Assembly (NCBI GenBank): GCA_033558025.1
Contig: JAUCEF010000007.1
Location: 4,030,001-4,094,000, forward strand
Source of the DNA: Phytophthora sp. 'mugwort'
Taxonomy: Eukaryota > Oomycota > Peronosporomycetes > Peronosporales > Peronosporaceae
DNA length: 64,000 nt
Direction of reading: 5' to 3'
The position numbers and the translations under genes were made by a program. Positions within the stretch are counted from its first letter, which is position 1, and every line of letters starts with the position of its first letter. The notes beneath the pieces are model-generated. The model searched no databases. It saw only the letters and a list, made by a program, of their open reading frames with translations, and was not told the DNA's origin. Below, piece after piece: positions 42,384 to 51,982 of this stretch.

Positions 42384-45216
42384 CTAGCTCCTCTTCATCG
42401 TCATGATCGCGTGTAGCATGGTCCAGCGCAGCTTCGTCGCACCAGTCGAGGATACATCCCTTGGCGCGTCCCTGCTAACGCAAGTCCAGAATAGACGACA
42501 CACAGAAACGCCACAGCTGTTGCTGTCTGTCTGCTTCGGCTCCGTCACTTCGACATCACTGTATGCCTCACCTCGGAGAGGGCCTGCGCGTATCTCAGCA
42601 GCAATCTTCTTCAGTCTCTTTAGGTTTCGCTTACTGTCATACACCATGACTAGCTTTGCCTCTCGGTCCACCACTAGACACCCCCAGTGAACACAATCAA
42701 AATTGACGGTCAACTACTCGAACGGCTGCAAGGCGATAGCTCTTGCAATTTCACACATCGTTTTTTTTTTCAGGAAGGAGATCTTTCCTACCTTTCGTAT
42801 TTTTTGCCCCTCGTCGAGGGCAGAATCACCACCGTCAAGTTGTTATTGTGGTGCCCAAGGAAGACGGCAAAGGCCCTCATGGCGTTGTCATTCAACCAAA
42901 CAGCATCTCTGAAACAAAGAGGTCGGAATAGACTAAATCGAAGCCGAAATGATGCAGAGGGGTATACGGCCAGCTCTCCAGGATTTTCACGAAAGCAAGC
43001 CCTTGCGAAACACTGTCATCTACGACAGGTTTTACCTTGCCATTAAGCCACGTACAGCAGAGCACGCCATTACGGCAGCTCGTTTGCAGGTTCCATTAGC
43101 ACTTCATCGCTTCCAGCTGCTCTCGTGAGCTGCCCCACTTTCTCGATGGTCACCACAAAGCAGTCGATATCCCAGTCCTTTTGCCGTCACTGTCTAGCTC
43201 AATCGACGCCTTCTTTGCCAAGCCGCCCTTCAGTTTGTCCAATGCGCAACCAATAACCGATTCATGCAGTCGGAATCGCACCCTATCGGGCACATAAACA
43301 CTATCCACTTGCCACTGCATCGATGTCCCTGCACCCTTCGCTTCGACTTGGAACGTTGCGATGAAGGGACCGGCCTCTCGAACTCCAAGTTTAATACCTT
43401 GCAGTGTAATCACAACGTCATAAACGTCTTGATCGCGTAATAAAGCACGTAGCTTCATACCACCGTTGTACTCTTTCAAAGCCACCTTCGTTTTTTCCTT
43501 CATGTTCTTTCGATTAAACGAGACCGCTCAACTCCTCTGATATTGCCGGTCAGCCTGACCTTCCGTACGTGTATAGCAACTGAACTAACCGCCGTCGTAT
43601 CTGTTGGCAGAGCAGAAACCTGTGTAGGTGGTTCTCCATCGGACTCATTACTGTAACCATCTTTCGTGTCTTCGTCCACGCCTCTCTCGTTTTCCCCGGC
43701 ATCTTCATTATCTCCGCCTTCGTCTGCATCAGGTGTACGCGGATTCGCACTACCTCCCCCATCACTGCCAATCATGACCCAATCGTCGTCGTCTCCGGCA
43801 GACATCCGCCCTTGACGAATGTGTACCACCACTGATCCAGCTGACTCATAGCAGCTTCAAACTGAGATTCATTAAACCGGACCAGCTCAACGCTCATGCG
43901 GCCAAAGGTCTGCTGTGTGCACCGGTTCTTATCCGCCTCACTCCACCTGCCGACGCCTGCATGTGCTTCCGCCTTGTATATCTTCGCCACAAAAGGCACG
44001 GGCAACTCAGTTACTCCTGTACCGACAGTCGGCTCTGACCAAACCACCTGCGCGGGCGAACGTAAAAGCATACGTGTTTGATACCTGGATATATCTGGAT
44101 ATATCTGGATGACCAGATGAAAACTGGTAAATGCATGGGGAAAACCTGGTTCAAACCTGGACGCACCTGTGGGATATTGCTGAGAGCGGAATGATGAGTG
44201 GTAGCCCACACGTCTTCCGGTACACCATAACATGTCTGCACGGAAGGTTCATGGTTCGCGAGAACCCGCAATGGCACTGCCAGCCCTCCTTCTCGAGCAG
44301 ATATTCGAGTGCCGTTGTCCTTGAACGCGAAGCCGCCAACATTGTTAGGGTCTGTAGCGAGATCATACTGCGCCTTAATCGCTGAGGCTACCCAACGCGT
44401 AGTCATTCCCAGTGCGACATTCCGTTCCTCCGGATATGCGGCGTCTCGCAAGGTGCCGGGCATCTCCACCTTGGCTCTGTACCCTTCCTCTTGCGCTTCT
44501 GGTAGTCAAGGAGCACCCTTAGGCTTGCGCGCATTGTTCGATGGCCTTTGCGATACCGTTTCAGCTTACCAAACAGGCTCTCGACGCGGTTATCCGTATG
44601 ATTTCCAAAGTAAGGCAGATTCACACGAAACGCCACCACCCATATCTCGCGATAACCGTTCCAATTTTTGTAAACGTACTCCCATAACTCAGTGCGGCCG
44701 CCTCGACACGCGAGGCTCTTGAACTCGTCCCGGTGTATCGCATAGTGATCGGGAGATCTTGCGTAGGTCATGTTCGTTGTGGTATATATATATGCTCCAT
44801 CTGAGTGAGGGTGCCGTCCTCGTACACGCCGTACGTCTTCGACTTATGGATCATTTCGTGCAATCACTTGATTACATGTAAATGACAGAGTAGCACCCTG
44901 CCTCCGGTAACTATTGCGTACAATATCGACCTCACGCATATCTTTGTTAACAATGACAATCCGCACCAAACGCCAGTGCTCGTGCGCGCGCTTGAAGTGA
45001 TCCTAACATAGACGTGTGTCAGCCATCATTCGTCGCTAACAGCGAGTATTGCACAGGCTGTCCATGACCGAACTGGTCCATCGCGACCACCGTCAGAAAG
45101 CCGTGAAAGATCTCAGCGCATCCTTTGACAGATGGCTGTACCGAGCTCAGGAAGTGATGAGCGTGGCTAGAGAGAATGAAAGTTGTTTCATTGTGTCCGA
45201 CCCGCTTGAATCCCAT
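42384..45216 (-). mobile_element. MULE transposase relic with SWIM and Ulp1-type protease domains
   Basis: Minus-strand order is as follows. GFKRVGHNETTFILSS and VAMDQFGHGQPVQYSLLATN (45216-45019) are from the DDE region. VNLPYFGNHTDNRVESLFGK and LKRYRKGHRTMRASL lie at 44600-44500. A SWIM finger GWQCHCGFSRTMNLPCRHVM (44290-44220) has the CxC-x(n)-CxH pattern. VAKIYKAEAHAGVGRW and FEAAMSQLDQWWYTFVKGG (44000-43810) come next, then an acidic linker (43790-43580). The last block is an Ulp1/C48 peptidase domain (42713-42384) with HWGCLVVD, MVYDSKRN and QTDSNSCGVSVC, so the His, Asp, Gln and Cys positions are all present. Frameshifts separate the blocks and the segment 44990-44770 is poorly preserved. 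MULEs carrying Ulp1 domains are known from plants and other eukaryotes. Confidence 0.8.
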
Positions 45217-45366
45217 GCAGGGTTGTTTTGCTTCAATATTGCAAATAAATGCAGCCCCGCGCCTGTTTGCGGCGACAAAGAATTTCCAAAGGTTTGCTTT
45301 GTGTTTGGAAGAGCCTCGTTTTGAAGGATACCGACGACGTAACAGGACCGTTCTGTTTTGATTTAT

Positions 45367-45862
45367 TCAAGCTGTAGAACAGTGAAACCGCACACGCGGG
45401 TGTTGCCATTGTTCTGCAAGATCTGTATGAAAGACTTCGTGGAAGTGTGTATCGTGACGAACTGCCGAATCGAGTTGAAGCGCGGTGGGCAGCGCGCGAG
45501 CAGCTTCTTGTCATGCTTGCATTGTTATTTCATTCTGCTTACTAGAAAGATATACGAAAAAAGGCAAGTACGGCAGTGGCTAGAAAACACTGGTGACATT
45601 GCTGAATGCTACTGCAAACAATTGTTGAGAAAGCCGAAGTGCTATTGTTGGAGAGATTCCTATCAGCTTGGGGTCCATTGCTCCGGTCCCCCAGAAAGAA
45701 AGACGCTTATCAACTTCCGGAACTGCTCGCTGGTAGCGCTAGCCGCTTTTTTGGAAACGTGACAGACTAGCCAGTACCCTCCCGAAGCTCGCGCTAGCAG
45801 TATTCTCCATCTCGAAAGATACCGCTACATCCAGGAAGGCGGAACTCAGGGAGTTGCTGTGT
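45367..45862 (+). pseudogene. Fragment of an unidentified helical, cellular-looking protein
   Basis: Three plus-strand stretches read like conserved alpha-helical protein, not like transposase. The first, from 45378, includes AHAGVAIVLQDLYERLRGSV and ARWAAREQLLVMLALLFHSA, ending at a stop at 45541. The second, near 45630-45764, includes KAEVLLLERFLSAWGPLLRS and LPELLAGSASRFFGNV. The third, near 45763-45860 in another frame, reads RLASTLPKLALAVFSISKDT and RKAELRELL. Frameshifts divide them. The style recalls helical-repeat scaffold proteins such as large nucleoporins, but I cannot name it. It abuts the 5' side of the Ulp1 MULE relic. Confidence 0.4.
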
Positions 45863-46160
45863 GAATGGTGGTGTTTGTGTGTGTAATATACTGATATGTT
45901 GATGCATATGCATGCAGCACGCGAGCCCTCGAAAGGAACACGCGGAAGCGAAAGCACGCACCACGAAGCGATCCAAGAAGGGGGCGCCAGCTACGGCGTC
46001 ACCTGCGGCGCCGGCGGCTTGCACTTCAGCGCGACCGAAGAAAGGGACATCGGCGCCGGTGTCGCCTGCTGCCGCCGAGTAAGCAGCCAGCACCACGGCC
46101 GTGTTGTAAACGAGCCCCGCGGCGGCCAACACTCCGGCGGGCAGTGCACGCCGTAGTCTG
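45863..46160. other. Short spacer with TG-rich tract
   Basis: GTGTTTGTGTGTGTAAT and repeated GCATATGCATGCA elements. No gene seen, although a minus-strand frame of 164 codons (46288-45794) crosses it without any domain. Confidence 0.35.
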
Positions 46161-47640
46161 TTGTCAGGCAGCGATGTCGAGGACAGTTCGGATACGGGGT
46201 CTAAAAGTGCGCAGGACGAAAAGAGCAAGACAGAAAAAGTGGATTTGGGTAAGACAATTACGGGGACGCGGGGTCTGAGCCCCGACATGGCGATATTGGG
46301 CCCGAAGCCAGACAGGACGATGAAACAAGCGGCGCTTCAAGGTTGGGTATTCCAGGCTGAACTCAGACGTGGAGGAGGGCGCTTCGACGGAGATGAATTC
46401 CTCGACCTAGATCGGGTGTTTGCGCTTACCGGCGTGGACAGCGATGCTGATAGTCATCAACCAGGATGACGAGCACTATGCGATGAGCCGAGATCGGAAC
46501 GGCGTCAAGGCAATGAAGACGGGTGGGTGTTACTACAGTACGTTGCAGGCAGTGTTGCACATAAGCATGTATGTTATGTGATGGTGTGTGTGCGGACTTG
46601 TATGCATGTATGCCTGATTTTTTTTACACAAGACACCTCGTCAGAAAACGAGTACCCAGGTCTATATTGTGGGCGCTCGGGGCCCACCGAGGGTGTGGCG
46701 TTTCGAGACGAGTCACCTATACCCCTCTTTTCTTTTTCTGCCCCATTCTCTGTGGCACCAGGTCGCGGTGGAGAGCAACAGGTACTTCGGTCAGAAGGTC
46801 CCTGAAAAACAAAAACGGTGAAGATGTAAGAGCGGCAAAACTCTGTCTGCGCGCAGACCCCGAACAGACAGTCCAGACCAGAAAAGAGACCCGCGCAGAG
46901 CCCTTTGACCAGCAGCGGTTCCAGCCCCACGGATTCATCGTAGCGCTCGGCCTAATTGTGGCCAGGATACTGTGCCCGCATAAGCGTTACGTCGGCCACC
47001 ATTGAGGAAACAGTACAAAGTGCGCTATACCTGCTGGGACGTTTGGGCGTATATGCCCCGAAACCGTTTTGACGCCTTGCCCAGCTCGCTCCGCTTCTCG
47101 GGCAAAACCAATCCTGCAGCTAAAGCGTGCACCTTCAGAAGGAGGTACGAGCGCCCAGGCGTGCTGTCCTTTGACGAAGGCATGCTTCCATCAAGACCGC
47201 CCCACAATGGAAAGAGGATCTCCATGAAAGACAAGCCGCACATAGCGGGTACAAAGATGTTCCCCACCGGCGACGCTGTGTCTGCATATTGTCTTCGGTA
47301 GGTACCCTGCTGTATGTTGCATGTTTTGCTTTCTACTGAGCCTGACTCAAATATAGACAGGTATTTATACAAAACTACGGCACTTCATTTTTCTGGATTA
47401 TATACAGTATCCAGAGTCCAAAGCCGAAAGTATGGCCTCCCACGGAGGACAGGGGCGCCATGTGCAGCAATACAAGGTGCAGGCTGAATCCGTTGGCAAT
47501 AAGCTCGAGGTTCTGGCGCATGTAAAAAGACGGGGGACGTGCGGGCCACTATTCTCCACTTCTACTCTAGCCAGCTTCAGCTTACCAGAGCAAGCACGTC
47601 CAACTTCTCCGCTGGCGTCGAGAGTAAAACAAGCAGGAGG
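46161..47640 (+). mobile_element. piggyBac-like transposase relic
   Basis: The N-terminal part (46161-46469) is acidic and Ser-rich. The catalytic part (47002-47301) is clear: KVRYTCWDVWAYMPRNRFDA, LPSSLRFSGK, RYERPGVLSFDEGMLPSRPP (first catalytic Asp in SFDEGM), then GKRISMKDKPHIAGTKMFPT and DAVSAYCLR. These follow the order of piggyBac transposases, where 'FDE' and 'MKDKPH.WG.K.F' are conserved. A decayed second-Asp region follows to about 47640, where the frame reads ILHFYSSQLQLTRAS in place of 'VTDNFYSSV.LA..L'. Stops and frameshifts separate the blocks, so it is inactive. Confidence 0.75.
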
Positions 47641-47820
47641 AGGGTGCTAGCGCTAACAAAGGAGAGCACAAAAATACGGGACGTAGGTATATATACAGTT
47701 ATATCTGGTAATATTGAGGAACTTATTGTTGCATGGGTAAATGGGCTCCGAGAAGAAGGAATTCCCGCCTCGACGAAAATTTTGACCCTCAAGCCCCTTG
47801 AGCTCGCCCTCAAGATGTAA
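47641..47820 (+). pseudogene. CENP-B-type HTH fragment of a pogo-family transposase
   Basis: The frame 47539-47820 ends EELIVAWVNGLREEGIPAST then KILTLKPLELALKM. This is the CENP-B/Tc5-type helix-turn-helix signature (L..W....R..GIPVS..ML..KALE.A) found at the N-terminus of pogo-like transposases. No DDE domain follows. It directly abuts the piggyBac relic, which suggests insertion of one element into or beside another. Confidence 0.55.
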
Positions 47821-48590
47821 GCTAACGGCTCCTGATATGATCAAAATATGTGGTTGGATTAGTACTGCATTTTACTCGCTATCACCTGATGCGACTTCAA
47901 TCTGATTTCGGGCTAGCAAGCTCTAGCAAGTGCGAGCTGGGTTGCATCGAGCTCGTTGATGGAGAACCTCTCACTACTTGAAGGGACACCTGTAGCCGAA
48001 AGCAGCGACTTTTTGACTTGATAGTGAAGCCATCGTTGAGAGGCGACTATTTAAAAATAGAGTGTCGCTTTTGTCGTTTCAATACTTAGAAATACATCGT
48101 TTTCGAAGGTAGTTATCCCTAGCTATATTGGGTGTATCGGTCTACTTGCGAAATACGGTATACATATCTTTACTTTGGTAACTAGTCCTCCTCAGACCCG
48201 GGGACTTGTGGACTGCCGTTCACTGAAAGTTTGTAAATATCCGCTGCACAACTCTCGCAAGGTTCTGTGCGACACCGTCAGGCTTGGTAGCACTTGCAGT
48301 CAACCCGCGTCTACGCGGGTAGATTGATTACCTAAATCCTCTATGGACTTCGAAAGATGGGAGGCGTCTTCGGGTTGGGAGCCCTGCGGAGTTTGGCGGC
48401 AGCGGCGCCGGCCAACGGGTTGCTTGCGTGAATGCGTTCGACACGTACGAACGTGGACTAATTGCCCACATTTAGGGTAGCCTACAGACACCCAGGCCCA
48501 AACTAGGCCTCCTGGACCAAAACCTCTGCTGATGATCCCTGCGCTTGAAGGCAAGTAAGAGATAACCTCCACTTCTAGGTCCGGGAAGTA
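47821..48590. other. Spacer; no supported gene
   Basis: AT-rich to 48180. A minus-strand frame (48572-48300) contains GYPKCGQLVHVRTC, loosely like a Gag zinc knuckle, but the Cys/His spacing is not convincing. Confidence 0.35.
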
Positions 48591-48870
48591 GACATCATGA
48601 CGAGCGCTGGTCTCATCTCGGACGAACGGCTTCGCGCCGTTTTTGCGCTTTCAAAGCTCGGTGGTAGAACCAAAAGTTGGGCTTCCACCATGGAGACGAC
48701 GTCCCTAAATGTACACCCTGGACGTAGTTGGAGCAACGACGTGCCGCCTCCCCGCCGGCGAATATTGGCGATCGCGCTTCCTTGCTTGCAACCAGCATTT
48801 CTCTCTGCTGAAGATAAGACTATCCTAGATATGCTGTTGTTACATTGTCCAATTTGTACCTCAAATCTGG
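48591..48870 (+). pseudogene. Ty3/gypsy-type Gag fragment
   Basis: MTSAGLISDERLRAVFALSK LGGRTKSWAST corresponds to the start of the Gag capsid-like domain of oomycete Ty3 elements, where 'R..FALS.LGGRAK.WA' is conserved. Similarity fades after about 40 residues and the frame ends at 48902 without pol sequence, so it is a short fragment. Confidence 0.5.
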
Positions 48871-49101
48871 TTCAATGTACAAAATGGGCTATTAGTTGGT
48901 GAATCACCCAATTTTGGGGCTACCAGAACATCTGATTCCCTGGAAATCAGACATTAGCATCAGAGAATCAGACGAAAATATCGTCGGCTCTCGTCGATGG
49001 GCTGGGTGGATGTCTTCCGTCGCGGGCGGGCGGCAGTGCCTGACCACAGCTGGTCCGTCTTCGGTCCCAAGGCGAAACTGCGCAGCATACATCCCGTGGA
49101 G

Positions 49102-50618
49102 ATGCTGCGCGTGATCAAGTTCCCGCATTTGAACCTGGTGCAGACCCGTGCGTGCAACTCGTTCCAACCATTTTTGAAGCCTTCGTGCTAAGGACCGACG
49201 CTCTTGACCTTTTGTACGTAGATGTGCGTCTATCTAAGTTCCAGACACAGGTGCAGAACAGAGCTCTGGTGAATGAGAATACATTTCTTTCTTATTTTAA
49301 CCGCTGTGGGATGTCTACTGACAATTGCAGCTGATGCGGTGGGGCGCTGTGCTGGGCGTCGCGTCGGCCTCGTATCAATTTGTGACCAACTTGCACACCG
49401 TTCCCATCACTGGACGTACGCAGGTCGTGGTGCTTTCGCGAGAAGAGGAGTGTGTACGTCAGCCGCCACCTTTTTACTTGCTTTGATTCAATGGGTCTCT
49501 TATTTTGGCTCTGGCGTTTACAGGAGCTTGGCAACAAGACTGCTCAGGAGGAGTTAGCAGGGGTGAAGACCATAGACGATGGGCCGCAATTACAAATGTG
49601 TATTGATGTGGCGACGTACGTGCTTCATCCAGTTGTGCATCGGCAGTGCGGCTTCGCTTTTTTTTTTTAAACTTTTTTCGTTCTCTTTAGCCGACTAGTC
49701 TCCGTCTCTGAGCACTTGTTCCCTCGCGAATACGACTGGCGAGTTTGGCTGGTGGACAATCCGTCCTCCGCCAACGCATGCTGCGCACCCGGGGGTAAGA
49801 TCATCGTGCAGACGGGGATCCTGGACCTCATCGACTTTGCGGTGCAGAAGGGCATTTGCCACAATAAGCACGACGCGCTTGCGGTCGTCATGGCGCACGA
49901 AATCGGCCACGCGCTGGCAAGGCATACGGCCGAGTCGATGAGCATGCTGCCGCTGCTGTGTCTGCAGTTCGTCCTCGGCATGGAGAGCCCGCTGCTCAAG
50001 TATATCTTCCAGTTCGGTACGCACCTACGGCGCTTGTGTATCAGCCTTGCTGTGGTGCTGTGGTTGAACCAGTCTAACCAAGTTGTACTTGCAGCCTTCA
50101 ACTTGCCCTTTAGCCGGTCGCAAGAGGCCGAAGCAGACCACATCGGTATCATGCTGCTTGCTAGCGCGTGCTACGACCCGTCGGAGGCGCCGCGGCTGTG
50201 GAAGGCGTTCACAGCCTTCTACGCTGACCCGGAGGCAGGCGAGGGCGCGCTGGACATGGACTTCGACTGGATATCGACCCACCCGTCGAACCGCAAGCGC
50301 GAGCGAGCACTGGACGGCCTGGTGGAGGCCGCAATGGAGATGCAGCAACGCAGTAGCTGGTGCGCGTTCCTCCAACAGAAGGTGCTGGAGTTTGTGGGTG
50401 CCAACACAGAGGCTGAACTGCTGCACCACACCCGCGCGGCCATGACGCAAGCCCAGGCGGAAGAAGCCCGCGCCAACAGCGATGCAGCCCTTCAGCCTCG
50501 GCGCCGCAACACTATTGGGACCATCCATGCGCTGGAGAGCCAGGAGATGCTGAAGATCATTCACGACGAGGCTGCTGCGACGGGCGAAGAACAGCAGTTG
50601 TCTGCACCCAATGCATAG
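49102..50618 (+). CDS. oma1: OMA1-like mitochondrial M48 metalloendopeptidase, six exons
   Basis: Zinc metalloprotease of the mitochondrial inner membrane that cleaves regulators of membrane shape and stress signalling. Proposed exons are 49102-49147, 49222-49268, 49331-49453, 49524-49615, 49691-50016 and 50095-50618. All introns are GT...AG and 62-78 nt, and the join stays in frame, giving 385 residues. The N-terminus (MLRVIKFPHLNLVQTHVRLS) fits a mitochondrial presequence. VPITGR is the OMA1 family motif ahead of the catalytic domain. NACCAPGGKIIVQTGIL precedes the zinc site HEIGHALARH (HEIGH 172-176), and SRSQEAEADHIG supplies the third ligand (E224). WISTHPSNRKR is the conserved C-terminal STHPS motif. 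Exons 5 and 6 are certain, 3 and 4 well supported, 1 and 2 inferred from splice sites and phase alone. The last intron (50017-50094) is a multiple of three with no stop. Confidence 0.85.
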
Positions 50619-51445
50619 TATAGTATTCGATATCACGTCTTGACCACATCTTGTCGTTGTACCGTACCGCTGGTCGATCAGAATCAGCATCGTCTACATA
50701 CTGTAGCCCTCGGCAGAAACACGTACGGTACTCTGCGAGACGAGGCTTCTTTTACCTGGTAGGATAGCATTAAGGACAGTAGCTCCGCAGGTGTGCAGCT
50801 CACAGCTCTCTCGACTTCAAGGCGCTCTACAAAGCAACCTCACGCGAGAAAGCAGCAGGTGACAATAATTCGCTGGCTCGATCAAGAGCTTGTCACAGCT
50901 ATGCGATGTGTTGAATTGAAGTCGGGCTGCAACTTGCGAGCGCGACACACATGAAGGGATTTTGACGATGTACGCCCTGTCATGCTCTGGCTGCTGCCGT
51001 ACCGGCCGATTCGTACCTGTACGCGGGACTGCGCGCCATCAACAACAAGGAACGCGCTCGGTGGCTCGGACTCCACTGAAGTAGCCACGCTTTTGCTGGC
51101 GCCGAATGACAACAAAAGCCACGCGCTGATGTTTTTGCCACATGGGAGAGCTCTTATATTAGTCTTTTCAATTATTGTACGCATGGGAATCGTTGTCGCC
51201 TTCGTAGCGTCTTCGACCTGGTCTTTCAACGTGCGCCATCAACTTCTCTCTAGACGAAAACAAGCTACACAGCGGAGAGAGAAGGTCTTGAGAGGAAATC
51301 TACAATCCTGCTTCGCGGGGTGGAAGCGAGGTCCTATGGTAAGCAGCATTCGGCTCACTGGCTTCCATGCTTGCTTGCGCTTATATAGTGGAAATGCGGG
51401 AGCTCGCGTGTGTTTTTGAGTGGTGCGTGGTGCTAGTTGGCGCCG
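50619..51445. other. Convergent intergenic region; no supported gene
   Basis: It separates the 3' ends of the OMA1-like gene and the minus-strand PX-like gene. A plus-strand frame at 50982-51419 (145 codons) has a hydrophobic stretch (ALILVFSIIVRMGIVVAFVA) but no domain, and an overlapping minus frame is equally long. It is not called as a gene. Confidence 0.5.
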
Positions 51446-51982
51446 TTAACACACCGAGTCCATGGCCGCAAACTGCTCCGAGAGCGTGCGGTTAAGCGAG
51501 CAGCGTGAAATCGGGTGGTCCATGTCCACTTCGTCGTGGATGCTGTTGTTGCTCGCGGGCGACAGCTCTTCCTCCATCTCGGGCGTGAGCTCACAAAAGT
51601 ACTTGCCGTTTCGAACGTTGAGAAAGTCCATGAGGATCTGCACGACGCCGCGGTGCGTGCTGCACTGCTCGATCGCGGTGGGCTCGGCCTTGCGCAGCTT
51701 GGCCAACACGTCGCCCAGGAAATCGTCGAGCGAGTCCTCGTCGCACACGCGCACGGGGCTCACGGCGCTGCAGGCGGCGCAGACCTCGCAGCGGTCGCTC
51801 TTAGCGCGGCACATGGCGCCCACGAGGCGGAACATGTCGAGCACGCTCTTGAAGTCCTCCTTGCTCTTGTAGACGCTCGTGCTCTTGCCTTTGCAGGCCA
51901 CTTTGACCTCATACATCTTGGTTCCGCCCAGCGCGTGCGCCTCCAGCACTGTGGCGCTCAGCGTGCAGACTCCGTCCTTCAT
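51446..51982 (-). CDS. Small PX-like protein, function unknown
   Basis: 178 residues from MKDGVCTLSATVLEAHALGG. The frame is open for 54 more codons upstream (to 52144), but that part is low-complexity and not family-like. After beta-strand-like segments (YEVKVACKGKSTSVYKSKED) comes a helical FKSVLDMFRLVGAMC, a Cys cluster (CEVCAAC), and DSLDDFLGDVLAKLRKA then GVVQILMDFLNV. This order, with 'Y.v.V...g..w.v.kr..dF..l' at the start and a closing 'FL.v', resembles a divergent PX (phosphoinositide-binding) domain of a type common in oomycetes. The acidic tail (CELTPEMEEELSPASNNS) is likely disordered. The Cys pairs could bind zinc. Lipid binding is not shown by the sequence. High GC3 supports real coding. 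Confidence 0.6.
   Translation of the reverse strand: MKDGVCTLSATVLEAHALGGTKMYEVKVACKGKSTSVYKSKEDFKSVLDMFRLVGAMCRAKSDRCEVCAACSAVSPVRVCDEDSLDDFLGDVLAKLRKAEPTAIEQCSTHRGVVQILMDFLNVRNGKYFCELTPEMEEELSPASNNSIHDEVDMDHPISRCSLNRTLSEQFAAMDSVC

Noticed and set aside
45794..46288. 164-codon minus frame
   Set aside because: Low-complexity Ala/Val-rich sequence with no domain, overlapping the start of the piggyBac relic and a coding-like plus-strand fragment.
48300..48572. Gag zinc knuckle on the minus strand
   Set aside because: Only one CxxC-like pair with poor His spacing; too weak to call.
50982..51419. 145-codon plus frame with a hydrophobic stretch
   Set aside because: No family resemblance and no support from splice signals or context.
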